This document shows positions 35,206 through 47,000 of a stretch of DNA of 64,000 nucleotides, in pieces. The notes under the pieces are model-generated. The model made no database searches. It was not told the origin of the DNA and saw only the letters and a program-made list of their open reading frames with translations. Position numbers and translations under genes: made by a program. Position 1 is the first letter of the stretch. Each line of letters starts with the position of its first letter. Origin of the DNA: Litoditis marina (lineage: Eukaryota > Nematoda > Chromadorea > Rhabditida > Rhabditidae); assembly GCA_964036275.1 (NCBI GenBank), contig OZ038436.1, positions 18,379,904 through 18,443,903 on the forward strand, written 5' to 3'.

Positions 35206-38200
35206 CTATAATCGTGCACTAGCCGGAATGTAGCGCATTTTCACGTAGAGGGTATGGAATATGTTATCATTGGGTAAGTTGCGACCGAGACTCGTCAAAT
35301 ATTCGAAGGAGCGTAACATTGTCCTCCTCCAGTCCGCCACTACGTCATCATTCAGGTTGCCACCCAAGGATCTAAATGTCATCATATCATACGCAGTGCA
35401 GAGCTACGGTAAAAGACGAATGAAATCCATTGTCTGAAACCCGTTACTTGTTTAGCGAAATTTTGTACAAATTTCCGTGCCCTGTCCCTCGTAGAAACAA
35501 TGTTGGTAAAATACCAAGTTAATGTCTGTTTGCACCTTTTTTTTGCGTCTGCGTGAGGCAGATTTTTTCTTTAACTTTGAACTACTGATAAAATATGAAT
35601 TTGGCACACATTTTTAGCACCGAATTCCTGCCAAGGCACAGAAATCATTACTGGTTCACTTCTGAATGTCAGGCTACTCACGTCAGTCGAATGTCATCCA
35701 CAAGTGCCACGAACACATCAATTATCTCCAGAATGTCCTTCACCTTACGATTTCCCTCACGATCAACCTGAAGATATTATAAGTAGATCCATCACAAAAG
35801 ATATTGTGGTAATACATGAGAATTGAGAAAAACATTTATTTTATCACCGCATCACACCACATGGTCTAAATAAGAACAAATAAGCCGTTTTAGAAGTAGG
35901 GATAGATACAAAATACACCTTCAACTCCTATTCAACATGACACAGATTGAGGCCAAAGAAAAGTAAATAGAATAGTTAGAAGATGTCGTTACTAACATAA
36001 TTTTTTTCATAGCCTTTATTCATTACAGAATGATTTTTATTGAAGCACGTGAAACCGCGTGAATAACAACTTACCAAAGACCTCAGTTCAAGTTCGGATT
36101 CATAGAATGCGTCCTCCACATCTCCAAAGGTTCCAGTTGATGCCAGCTTGTTGTCCATTCGATCGAAAATCGACTCGACCTAAACAGAATGGTAGTTTAG
36201 CTCGCTTATTTATTGAGTTCGAAAATGAAATGAGCACATGGGAGTGATACAGTCATTGTTTTCGATTGATGAACGCAGCAATAAGGAAGGTGATTGAACT
36301 TGTGGGAACGTAGCAAGATCATTCTCTGCCTGAGGCTGAGGTTTAGTTGTATGTAGGAAAATGGATGAAATATATTGAAAAAAAAAACTAACCTTGAAGC
36401 AAAACTGATCCCGTATGAGTTCGATGACAAAGTGGAGATTATTAACCACAAACTGGAACCTGCGCTTCAGTCCAGTTTCAACTCTACAGTAGGAAACACC
36501 TGAAATAACCAAAGCAAAAGTAATTATGGTAGATATTGTAATCACAATAATAGAGCATTAAGGACTGACAACTTTTAAAAAAGAAACCCATTTTCAATTC
36601 ATATACGTACTATGAAATATCATGTACGCGTAACAGGGCAAACGTGCCTTTTTCTTTTCCACTTTTCTCTCCATTACTCCTTTTTGAGTGCCACATATTA
36701 TGTGGAAAGTCACGTGTTTAATCGCGAATAAATTATATTCTATTCTACTTGATGATGCTGCATTAAAAATCACATTGTAACAATATGCCACTTATCAACA
36801 ACAAAAATACGGAGCTGGGCGTGAAAGTACACGAGTTGTTACCATCTTTGATGGTGTCCGATAGAAGATGCTCCATTCTGTTGAGCTGTAACCAGAAATC
36901 GAGACAACTGTTGACAGATCTCATCAGAGAGGAGCGCAGCAGAACGGAGAGAGGGAACTTCGCCTGGAAAATAGAAGCACATCAACTAGGCACCCACATT
37001 AACCTTCTTCATATACCGTCAAGGGTCTCTCTTTTTCCCAGAAAGCTCGCGCGCGATACCACTTCTTTTTTGAGTCGAAACTAGGGTTGTTAAAGTCGAA
37101 CTCGAAACTCGACTCGAAAAAACTCGAAAATTTTCGAGTTGAGTCAAACTCGAAACTCGAAAACTTGAAATTTCTCAAAACTCGAAAACTCGAAATTTTC
37201 CAAAAACGCGAAAACTCGAAATTTTCCAAAATTCGAAAACTCGAAAATCCAAATTTCGGACTCGAAAAATGTCTCTTTTGGGTCCAAAAACACTCAAAAC
37301 TCGACTCGACTCGAAAAAACTCGAAAATTTTCGAGTTGAGTCGAACTCGAAACTCGAAATTTCCCAAAACTCGAAAACTCGAAATTTTTCAAAACTCGAA
37401 AACTCGAAATTTTTCCAAAACTCGAAAACTCGAAATTTCCCAAAACTCGAAAACTCGAAATTTCCCAAAACTCGAAAACTCGAAATTTTGAACTCGATTA
37501 ACAACCCTAGTCGAAACCCGTCCAAAGTACTTTGAAACTGCGATTTTTATCAATTGTTCATTTAATTTTCACTAGTTTTGTATGAAACTCGCTGGTTTTC
37601 AAATCGCGCCTTCTCCGGAATTTCCTCCTACATTTCAAACTGATACCTTGCAGATGATTTCCCCAATATAACCGGGCGATGCCAGTCGGCTCCACTCGAC
37701 CACATTCGATACTCTTCCATAGGTGAGCGCTGAACGAAAAACATCATCCCGACGATGTTTGAAACACTGAAAGAGCAACACATCGTAACGAGATAGATTT
37801 AATAACCAAAAATGATTGCCCCGAATTCATGTAATCGCACACATAGATAAAACCGACCGCGTCTTGGTCAATTACCGAAAATTTTAGCAGCTGGATGCTG
37901 GACGAAAGATATTAATTAAGATGATACATATAATCAAACATTCAACAAGCATAATGAACAAACCTGTCTCCCTGCAATCACACCATTGGCGAATAGTTGA
38001 GCGGCCTTCCCAATAGTTATCTTCTGAAAGAATACCAGAATAACAAACATAAATAATAACAAACACTCCAACCATATAGTCATCATTCAATGAAAATAGA
38101 TCATTCCAAAAAATGCGAAATTTTCTGAAAAGTAAAATGCATACTTTCAATCAAGTTTGTTGATGAAAGAGAAAACCTAAACTCACTCTCAAGTCTTCCC

Positions 38201-41200
38201 ATAGCGTGACCAAACCGGCATCTTTAGCCAAGACAAACAGTTCAGAGTCAAATTGTAATCTAAGCTCTGTTGCCACATTCTCAAGCGCGTATTGCAAGGA
38301 ATAACGTGAGATGAATCTGAAACTGTTAGAGTGAGTAGAATCTTTTGAAGGAGAATATTTCAAAACAATTGAACCAAAATAAACCCAAGACAATACTTAT
38401 CTAAGCACAAATATAAAAAAAACTGTTTTCCTGAATGAGATTTACTAGCCTGAAAATAGCGAGTATACAGTAAAGGCTGGTTGGAAATACTTAAATACAC
38501 TCACCCGGTTGTCAGATTCAGACTTTCGAGAACACGGTCGAATCCATCTGTGAACATGGTAGAAGAAGAAGGACACGTCTCTACGCCAAGGAGCATATTT
38601 CGCAGTCGAACACCTTTCACAATCTGCAACTTCCACCAATTAAAAACCACCAAGTAATTGTGAAAAGAAAATTGTGGTTCAAAAGAATGCACCAATATCA
38701 CAGAGAAGGGCTAGAAATGAGCGTTCTCTTGCATCCAACTCTACTACATTTCCTAGATTACTCATGTACTACAACAAAAAAGCCCCCTATAGAAACTAAC
38801 AATGTTCAGAAGCGCATCTGTCCACATGACAAAGTGCTCGTTCTCCTTCTCAACTCGAGTCAGCAATCGGTCCGGGTGGCGAAGGTCACTAAACCAATAT
38901 GAATGACTGGGCATTTTGAGCAATTAGGAACACCAATGGTTAAGTTTTCTATTTCAAAATAGACTATGCCAGTTGTGGTCAGTTCTAAGAACGAACTCAA
39001 TTTAGTTAGAATGGCTGACCAACAATGTGGGTTTCGAAGCACAAAACCTAATTATTTAAATTGTCCCAAATGTTGGTTTGTCTCTTATAAATGAATAAAA
39101 ACAACTGAGAAAGTTGTTAAGTTGATTTCTCAGAACAATGTTAGTTTCTAGTTTCTAACCAGGCTAGAAACACCTAGAACTCACTTATAGAGAATGAAAT
39201 GTGTCTGCATATTTTCGGGAACTCTCCCCGTTTGATAGAGCTTATCGAGCGTAGTCAGAAGAACTGGCAAAAACAATTTTTGCAACTGGGTGGCGAGATT
39301 CAGCTGGAAATAACCAATTAATATTCCATTTATTCACGTCGCTTCCGATTTCGGTTTCATGGTTTCAACAGTTAAATACAGAAAAAGTCTCCATAGAGCG
39401 ACAAATTATTGGTCTCCCTAGGTATTACCCATTGATTGCAAAAGTTATGGTCCCCCTTAGCCCGTTTCAAGTAGAAGCTAAGGACCCTCCCGACAGTTAA
39501 CGGGGGTATCGCATCTATAGGGCGTACCGTTCCCTTGCCGCAACTGGGCTGCAATGGTAAATAGAATTCCAAACAACCAACCTGTGCTGAACTCAATCCA
39601 TACTGACAGCCGGTAACTTTGATCAAGTTGCTCCAAGCAAACTCCACCTACAAAGTACCCCGATGAGAACTAACAAAAAATCAAGATAAAATTTCGAAAG
39701 ATAATAAATTAAATATAATGTCCAGAAAAGTCGATTAATTATTTCCGATTCGATCTCACTTTAATAAAGTTGAAAACATAATAAAAACTGGAGAAGAAGC
39801 GCACCTCTTTCCAGTTCCAGCTGCGTGCCGCCTGAACGGGACGAATAATGGAATGAAGGAGGGCCACTCTATCTCGCATATCACTGGTCACACCAATCAC
39901 GACCGCAGGAACTGCACAAATCAAATGTCATTTTTACAAAACGGAAAACTCCAGTCAAAAGAGTCAAAAAGGTAACAGAGATTGTATCATTAACATGAAA
40001 TACCGCACCAAATGTATGACTTGCCGAGATCGATGACATTTATTAGAAGAATGACACCTATTCAAGAGGGATGAGTTGTATTTCACCTGCGATCCTCGTC
40101 TGAACACGCTTCATTTCTGTTTCATATTTCAATAGGAAATTGTCGAAGAAATACAGCCAAGTCTGAAATGCCGATCTATGTTTTCGTTTTACTGCATCAT
40201 GTAGCAAAACTCAAAACATATTGAATCGATGTATTACGTCGTATATAATGGTTACGCAAAGACTCGACGCTGAAACTACATAAACTAATAAAACTAACGC
40301 CAGTTGTTTCATGAGCCGGCAACAAACCTTGATAAATACTGGACACTCCGAATCCAGCAGTTCTTTTTGATTATCCGCAAATTGCACCAAATCCCGGAGT
40401 TGTATATGAGAAGGCACTAGCGCAGAGCAAAGATTATAAAGCTGTAATCGTCAGAATGAAATGTTCGACACTAATTCAATACCAGCCAAAATTCATATTG
40501 TACTCATTAGAATATTCATAACCTAAAACATCAGCTGGAAGGTGGTAAAGTTGCTTCACCAAAGCTTTGTGTAGAAGAAGCTCTCAGTTTCGATGTATCG
40601 TGATAACTAGAACATGTGTATGTGTACACCAGCCATAGTAAGCATATACTGTATAAATGAGATGTCTTACGGAAAAATCAAACCATCCACCAACACGTGA
40701 GGATTAAAACAGTTTTTTTGCTGAATACACAACTAGTGTCAACTTGTCAACAACCTACATACGAGTCCTGTTGTTTGGAGAAGACAACTCTTTCTGGGAA
40801 ACGGTACTTGGCATTGACCACCAGCTGGTCAGTTACATTCAGTACGAACAGAGCAGGGCTTGTCCTGGCTGGAAAGGAAACAAAATTCAGAGACAAGAAT
40901 ATTTGGACAGATTAGGTTCATTAAATGCGCAAACAAAAGCGGCCACATTGCGAAGCACGTTAAAATAGCAGTAGATATCAACCTCAATCGCGAAGGGAAC
41001 AGTTTACTGTTTCCTGTGATATCCAACGGAAAGCCAGATAGTTGACCTACCTATGGACTGTGAAAAACACGGCTGTATCAGGAACTGAACCAAATGACTT
41101 GCAACTCTCTTCTGAGTTAGTGAGAACTGTTCGGCTCTGAAATAAGAGGGGAAACTAACAATGGTAAACTTTGAAAAATATAGCAAAATATTATATGGTT

Positions 41201-42808
41201 ATATGATGTGATAACTTACTCACCTGACACTACTCTGCAAAAGAGAAACTAATAGCATGTTCTTCTGATAGCCTCGTTTCTCTCCCACAGTGGGAGTATT
41301 CGTGCCGCGACTTTGATTGACTTTCACCTAAAAATTTCTAAAGTCAACGGATATCTGTAAAAACCCGTTACGCTTTCTTGAACACTTTCCGTTGCGAGTG
41401 TCGGCCCGGTCACACAGGTGACCAGTGGTGAAAACAACTGATATGATATGAAATTTGTGAACGCTGAGAAGAACGTTGACCGCTGAATGACAGGATGACC
41501 AATTTTCCGTACATTGAATCAATTACGCCGATAAAAACCGTGAAATCAACTCATTCACAGTTATATTTCGAATGTATACTAAGATAGGAATGAAGCCCAG
41601 AAGTGAAAAACCTACTGTCTCGGGTCTTTTGTCCCACAATTCTCTCCTGGAACTGCCCCTCCCAGAATCATATTCTTTCGACGAACGACTCGATACGGGT
41701 TGACCATCAGCAGCTAACTCTCCTTCCTAAATAACCACACTACAGGATGAGCACATTTAACTCTACTCTTTTCTACAAACTACAAAGCTCTGGTGAAGTT
41801 TGATGAACTTTTTCCCGAAACAGGTATTCCGTTAACCCATCAGATAACCATTAACCGGGTCAACCCTTTTGTTAACCACTTGGTAACCCCGAATTTCCCC
41901 TAAAAGAAATTGTTAAAAAGGGTTCCAAACGGGTTCACAAAAGGGTTACCCAGGTAACCCTGTTAATGGTTACCTGAAAGGCTTAACAAAATACCAGGTT
42001 CCTTGTGGAATCGGCCCTCTTCAAAGAAGGACGATTATGTGGTCCAATCCCAACGCTTTAGTCCTTTAAACTGCTATACTTTCTTCAATTGCAGAGTGAA
42101 GGACCGTTGACACGGGATTGGTCCACATAATCGTCCTGCTAAGTTATATTCTCAGCTGACCAACCAACCCCGTTCATTCCCAACCCAGAGTCCCGTCCAG
42201 AGGCAGCGGGCAGGGGAAGAGTCTCATCGTCTGCTCTCTCACTCAGGCACGACTGGAAGAAGGCCGCCTGCAACAACAACATATAATAATACTGTAAGTT
42301 TGCACTATTTCAATAGAACAATAGCATCAGGCCAAGACCTATAAACCCATTCTCCTTTTCAGTGCAAAGAAACTGCAAGCCTGCAATAAACCGCACCCGC
42401 CTCGCGATGTAATGAGCTTTCGTGAACCATATGTCGTGTAACCTATTTCTCTTATTGTGGTAATCAGCACCACCCTATTCCACAATGAACCCAGACAAAA
42501 TATGTACTAACCTCATCAGCTAAGTAGTCTATGGGGGCGAAATCCGATAGATAGTCTTCATCGGCCGAGTAATCTCGTTTCAGATAACACAACTCCCTGA
42601 CAACCGCCTGTAAATATTCGCTGTGACACACAATTTTACCGGCATGATTCGACTTCAACTGAGGTACTAAATAAACGAGATTAATTAAAGTTCACAGTTT
42701 CATTACGCATGATTTTCATGTACACATCTACTGTAATTCCGCTGTCAAACTAACCGAACGAGGTTGCTCTATCATCCGATCTTCGTTTAACACGTCCTCC
42801 GCACTCAT
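35206..42808 (-). CDS. Divergent gamma-tubulin complex component (GCP family), about 22 exons
   Basis: GCP proteins build the gamma-tubulin complex that nucleates microtubules. The start MSAEDVLNEDRMIEQP (42755-42808) leads through 42512-42658 and a polar linker (41616-41726, 41.2-41.3 kb). The GRIP-type core then follows, with DLVQFADNQKELLDSECPVF at 40.3-40.4 kb and WLYFFDNFLLKYE at 40.1 kb. The C-terminal half is the most telling. It has KFPLSVLLRSSLMRSVNSCL and FWLQLNRMEHLLSDT (36.83-36.97 kb), which match the beta-turn plus L-L-R-V-E-LL segment of GCPs. Next comes RFQFVVNNLHFVIELIRD (36.4-36.5 kb) for the usual M-x-FVNNLQFY stretch. The long helices FDRMDNKLASTGTFGDVEDA and VKDILEIIDVFVALVDDIR follow, to a stop at 35206-35208. 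The estimated length is about 760 aa. Which GCP (4, 5 or another) it is cannot be told. Family assignment is by motif recognition. Confidence 0.72.
37082..37509. mobile_element. hAT-like MITE with internal CTCGAAA satellite, copy 1
   Basis: Terminal inverted repeats TAGGGTTGTTAA and TTAACAACCCTA are flanked by the 8-bp duplication GTCGAAAC (37074-37081 and 37510-37517). An 8-bp duplication plus a TAGGG tip is typical of hAT elements. The inside is degenerate repeats of ACTCGAAAACTCGAAATTTC. The open frames inside (KLENSK-type repeats) are by-products. It lies in an intron of the GCP-like gene. Confidence 0.92.
41825..42020. mobile_element. Fold-back fragment with GTTAACC/GGTTACC repeats
   Basis: Palindromic pieces such as GTTAACCACTTGGTAACCCC and AGGGTTACCCAGGTAACCC run up to the tip GGTTCCTTGTGGAATCGGCC. 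It is related to 34035-34215 and lies in a GCP-like intron. No target duplication was found. Confidence 0.65.
42029..42136. mobile_element. Small MITE, AAGGACGATTATGTGG ends, copy 1
   Basis: AAGGACGATTATGTGGTCCA at the left is inverted as TGGTCCACATAATCGTCCT at the right. A second copy lies at 62332-62442, with the same ends and shared TTTAAACTGC and inner GGTCC pieces. Confidence 0.82.
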
Positions 42809-44028
42809 TATGAAGCATCCGAGCGTACGTGACTACTTGAGAAAACAAATTGATCAGGAACTATCTATGAGGATAGAAAATAATGGGCAAATAGACATAC
42901 GCGTTCCACATATCTAGATAGAATGAGAAGTAAAGTTGCACGAGCACAAAAAAAGAGAGGAAGCATTTTGAGGGAAACCCCAGCAATACAATGATGAAAC
43001 AAATCAACAGTAAAATTTTAATATTCTGCGCCTTTATTATAAAAAAAACACCTAAACCTATTACTTAACTGAATACAACAAACCTTAATCGTTCGAATTC
43101 ACAAACATAACCTTATAAAGACTAGAAATACACACACATATTAAGCAAATAACAATCGCTCAAAGTTAGCACCAGCCAGGTTCGAAAAAAAGTTATATAT
43201 TATCATGTGAATTTAACGAACCAGATGCTAAGGTAAAATTTAGGACGAGTATTATTACTCTAAATCTCTGAAACTCTAAAAACGACCTGCAAACAGTGTC
43301 AGGCAAACCTGGATCAAAACATTTGACTTCATCAAGTTACAAGGTTGAGTTCGATAACATCTAGTCTACTTAATGCATGCGACACATATTTTCTGAAGTG
43401 AAGGGGTAAATAGTTGCTAAATATCAGCTAAAATGGATAAATGAGCTATATTGCAATTGTACACAGTTACTATCCATCGTATCAATGTATGATAGTTGCC
43501 TAGGTAGGCGAGTCGGTTCGGAGGTAGGTGGACGAAAACTGTTCAAGGTTTCGCAGCAGAAGTGCAGTTTTACCCCTGAAAACAATTTCAATTTAAAAAT
43601 TAAAATTTTTACAGAGAATTGTGTATAGCCCAACTCATGCCACTACAGGCTGAACTTAACCAAACAAATTCGAAAACGCAATTGTATTAATGTTCCGCGG
43701 ATTAAGGAATATTTCGACAAAAAGTGGTGGAGAAAAGTTCAATCTAATCATCAGTACATTCATAACTTTCGGCATGCGCGAAATACCCCCATTCTCAGTT
43801 ACACGATCTCCCCTGTGCCGTTCATGCTCACTCTTTTCGCCACCAAACTATTTGGAGTGGGTGACGATTAAGCTTGAACACATTCAGCGGATGTCTCCTA
43901 TTGAAGACTGTATGAGTGATTTGTCTCCAAGTTTGTACAAACCTAGTTTATTGATGTAAACTATCCATTGTGATACTTTGAACTATCTGTTGATGTTAAA
44001 ACTTGAGTTATAGGTTGTAGCTTAATCG
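42809..44028. other. Gap between mitofusin and GCP-like genes
   Basis: No exon was seen. The right part is an inverted-repeat structure (43854-44039) that reaches into the mitofusin stop codon. The rest is AT-rich. Confidence 0.55.
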
Positions 44029-44039
44029 TCACCCACTCC
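43854..44039. repeat. 21-bp perfect inverted repeat around the mitofusin 3' end
   Basis: GGAGTGGGTGACGATTAAGC at 43854 is mirrored at 44019-44039, with about 145 bp between. Similarity continues raggedly outward (TATTTGG). It resembles a small palindromic element. The mitofusin stop (44029-44031) lies in the right arm. Confidence 0.75.
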
Positions 44040-47000
44040 TATTTGGCATACGACTCTTGAAATATGCGACAACGACCCACTTGATGGTGGCGAATGCCTT
44101 GAGATGTCCGTCAATGGCGTCAATCTTCTTGCGCCCCTTGTCCAGGTCCTCCTTCATCTCACGGTGCACTCCGCCCACTGTTGCACGCAGTCCATCAAAC
44201 ACTTGGTCCATTTCCCTAAAACAAGTAAACTGTAAACATGTCAGATGGTAGAAGAAATAAGAGAAGGAAATGAACATCATAGTTTTAGATTGTTAAACCA
44301 GTAAAGAATCGTGTGACGCTGGAAACTTAAATGAACGAAGTATCAGTGTATTCTGCTGTATGCTGTATGTGCACACTGTAGAAATGTGAATAATTCGTGC
44401 AAGTTGCACGTGGAGATTGTAAATTTGAATTAATTGGCCCGCACCCGCTCCACCTCAATTTCAAACTGTATTACCCCAGACCCCAGAAGTTGAACTAACC
44501 GCATTGCCTGAGTCTCACAGTGCGTCGTATGAGCTGCAGCAACCTGGAAACCAAGAAATCAACTGTCTACCAAAATGAATAAAGGCAGAAATACTGAGAG
44601 AGTATCAATGTTCCTGTTAATGAATCTCGGCAGGAGCAGTATATTTTTTATTTGTTTAGCGTTGCCAATGAATCAAAATTCAATACACAGAGAAGATTAA
44701 TATTGGAAATATCAAAAAGCTTGGCTCACTCACCTGGTGCATTCTTGCTGCCAAATGCGATCTGAACTGTTCTTTCAAATGTTGCTCCTTCGCACTGGAA
44801 TTCCATCGCAAACGTTCCATCAGATATAATCCACCATAACAGGCGGCGCCGATAGCGATGACCTTAAAATAAACAATGTACTTGTGAAAACTCATTCCGA
44901 ATGCGTTGTGCTAATTCATACACGTTTAGAAGTATAGATTCACTTTAAAAATATTGTATTTGATTGAGAAAACAGAGGTATTATCATAAATATCTTTACT
45001 GGGATCGTGAATACAACACCAACCCTCCAGCCGACTGCCTTGTAGACCACACCGCCCACAACCAGTACTCCGAGACTTCCATTCGCCAGATACGCGGCAG
45101 AACTTAGCACCTTCAAAGTTATTGATTCATAACAGCAAGAACCAGATACTGTCTTTCAAGTGAGGAACGGTGAGACTAGTTTCTAGATGTCAATAAGAAA
45201 AACCGAAATTACCCTCAAGCTCATAGACCTTCTTGCATTTTCTAATAATTGACCGAGGTCTTTGAATTTGAAAAAAATACACTGAAAGAACCATTCTCCA
45301 AGTGATGTGTTGATTTCAATTTTTTGGAAATTGGTCTAACGGCTTATAAAGCGCAATATACTGCTATAACCTGAGTACGTTAAAATAAGATAAACTCGCC
45401 ATTTGTGTCATTACAGCATTCTCCTCGGCAGCTAAGTTCATTGCTTCGTTGTTCAGGTCAGCTGTGGACTTGGAGGCGTTGCGCTGGAAATGAACAAATT
45501 CACATTGGTGGGAGCAGTTACACAAAAAATCTTCAACCACTTAGGCGACGGGTGAGTTGAACGTTGCACTTCATCACAAATATATTTTTTCGAATAATCC
45601 GTTCCAATTAGGGTTATTAAAGTGGAACTCGAAACTCGACTCGAAAAAACTCGAAAATTTTCGAGTTGAGTCGAACTCGAAACTTCTCAAAAATTGACAA
45701 CTCGAAAACTCGAAATTTTCCAAAACTCGATTTTTCGCCAAACTCGAAAACTCGAAATTTTGAACGCGAAAACTCGAAAATTGAAATTTCGGACTCGAAA
45801 AATGTATCTTTTGGCTCTAAAAACACTCAAAACTCGACTCGAAAAAACTCGAAAATTTTCGAGTCGAGTCGAACTCAACTCGAAATTTCCCAAAACTCGA
45901 AAACTCGAAATTTTCCAAAACTCGAAAACTCGAAATTTCCCAAAACTCGAAAACTCGAAATTTCCCAAAACTCGAAATTTGTCAAAACTCGAAAACTCGA
46001 TTTTTCGTCAAACTCGAAATTTCCCAAAACTCGAAATTTTGAACTCGATTAACAAGCCTAGTTCCAATTGCATACCTTGCGACCTTGCGTGCTAATGACC
46101 ATGTTACATATGATCTTACCCTGCATCTCGTGAAACCTACCAATGCCATTGGAGTCAGTAGATTCGTTTGAATAGCTGTCACTGGCTGTCCCGATCTGTA
46201 GGCAATAATACGACGAATTATGGCAGAAATGCCAAAGGTGAAACGGAATTCCAGGTCCTCGTGGAAATCCCTGAAAGCAAACGACTGGTGAAAAAAAGGG
46301 CTTAACAAATTACCCAAACAAGTTTGAAACATGGGTAATTTACATAAAATGATTGATTTTTTTTACAAACAAGGGTACGTGTAAAAAAATTAAATATAGA
46401 CATGAAACACTGAGCAGTTTCAAGATTCCTATTTCTGCTTGAAAACGAACTTGGTTAATGCGGGCGCATCGACACAGATGGAGAACTTGAACGGCGCTCT
46501 GTATCGCCAGACCTCTTCCAACTTGTGCTGGTAAGGCTCAGCGAGGATCTTTTTCACAAAATCTGAAAGATGTCCAATCTGAATGAAAAAATGGAAAAAG
46601 GGAGTGATTAGTTAATAACCTTTTATATCAAGACATCTACAAGGATTCCAAAAAAATTCCTGATTGCTCACAAGCAATTGTAAATTATGAACACCAGAAC
46701 CAGACACTGAGAACTACTCAAAGATAGTTCCCATGAAAAGAATGAAATAATCTGAAAATTCATTTCAAGTTTGAACATTGCTTACAGAGCATCTACACTA
46801 CTGGGGTCTGGGAAAGATTGAAAAAGTGTCATTTCACTTGATAAAGATATGAACAAAACTAACGGAACATATCGTTTTCCAGATTCCAGATACGTGACAT
46901 TAGCCCTCCGGTACATCGAGCCTCCAGATCACTGCTCACACACTTGTCTGTGAACTCTGCCAGAGCCTATAAAAACACAGTGAACGTTCATTTATAAGTT

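Noticed and set aside
37087..37535. Open frames of 88-134 codons rich in KLENSK and FRVFEFW repeats (also at 45617-46095)
   Set aside because: They are translations of the CTCGAAA repeat inside hAT-like MITEs, open on both strands.
43690..43959. 89-codon plus-strand frame (MFRGLRNISTKSGG...)
   Set aside because: It runs through the inverted repeat at the mitofusin 3' end and has no protein features.
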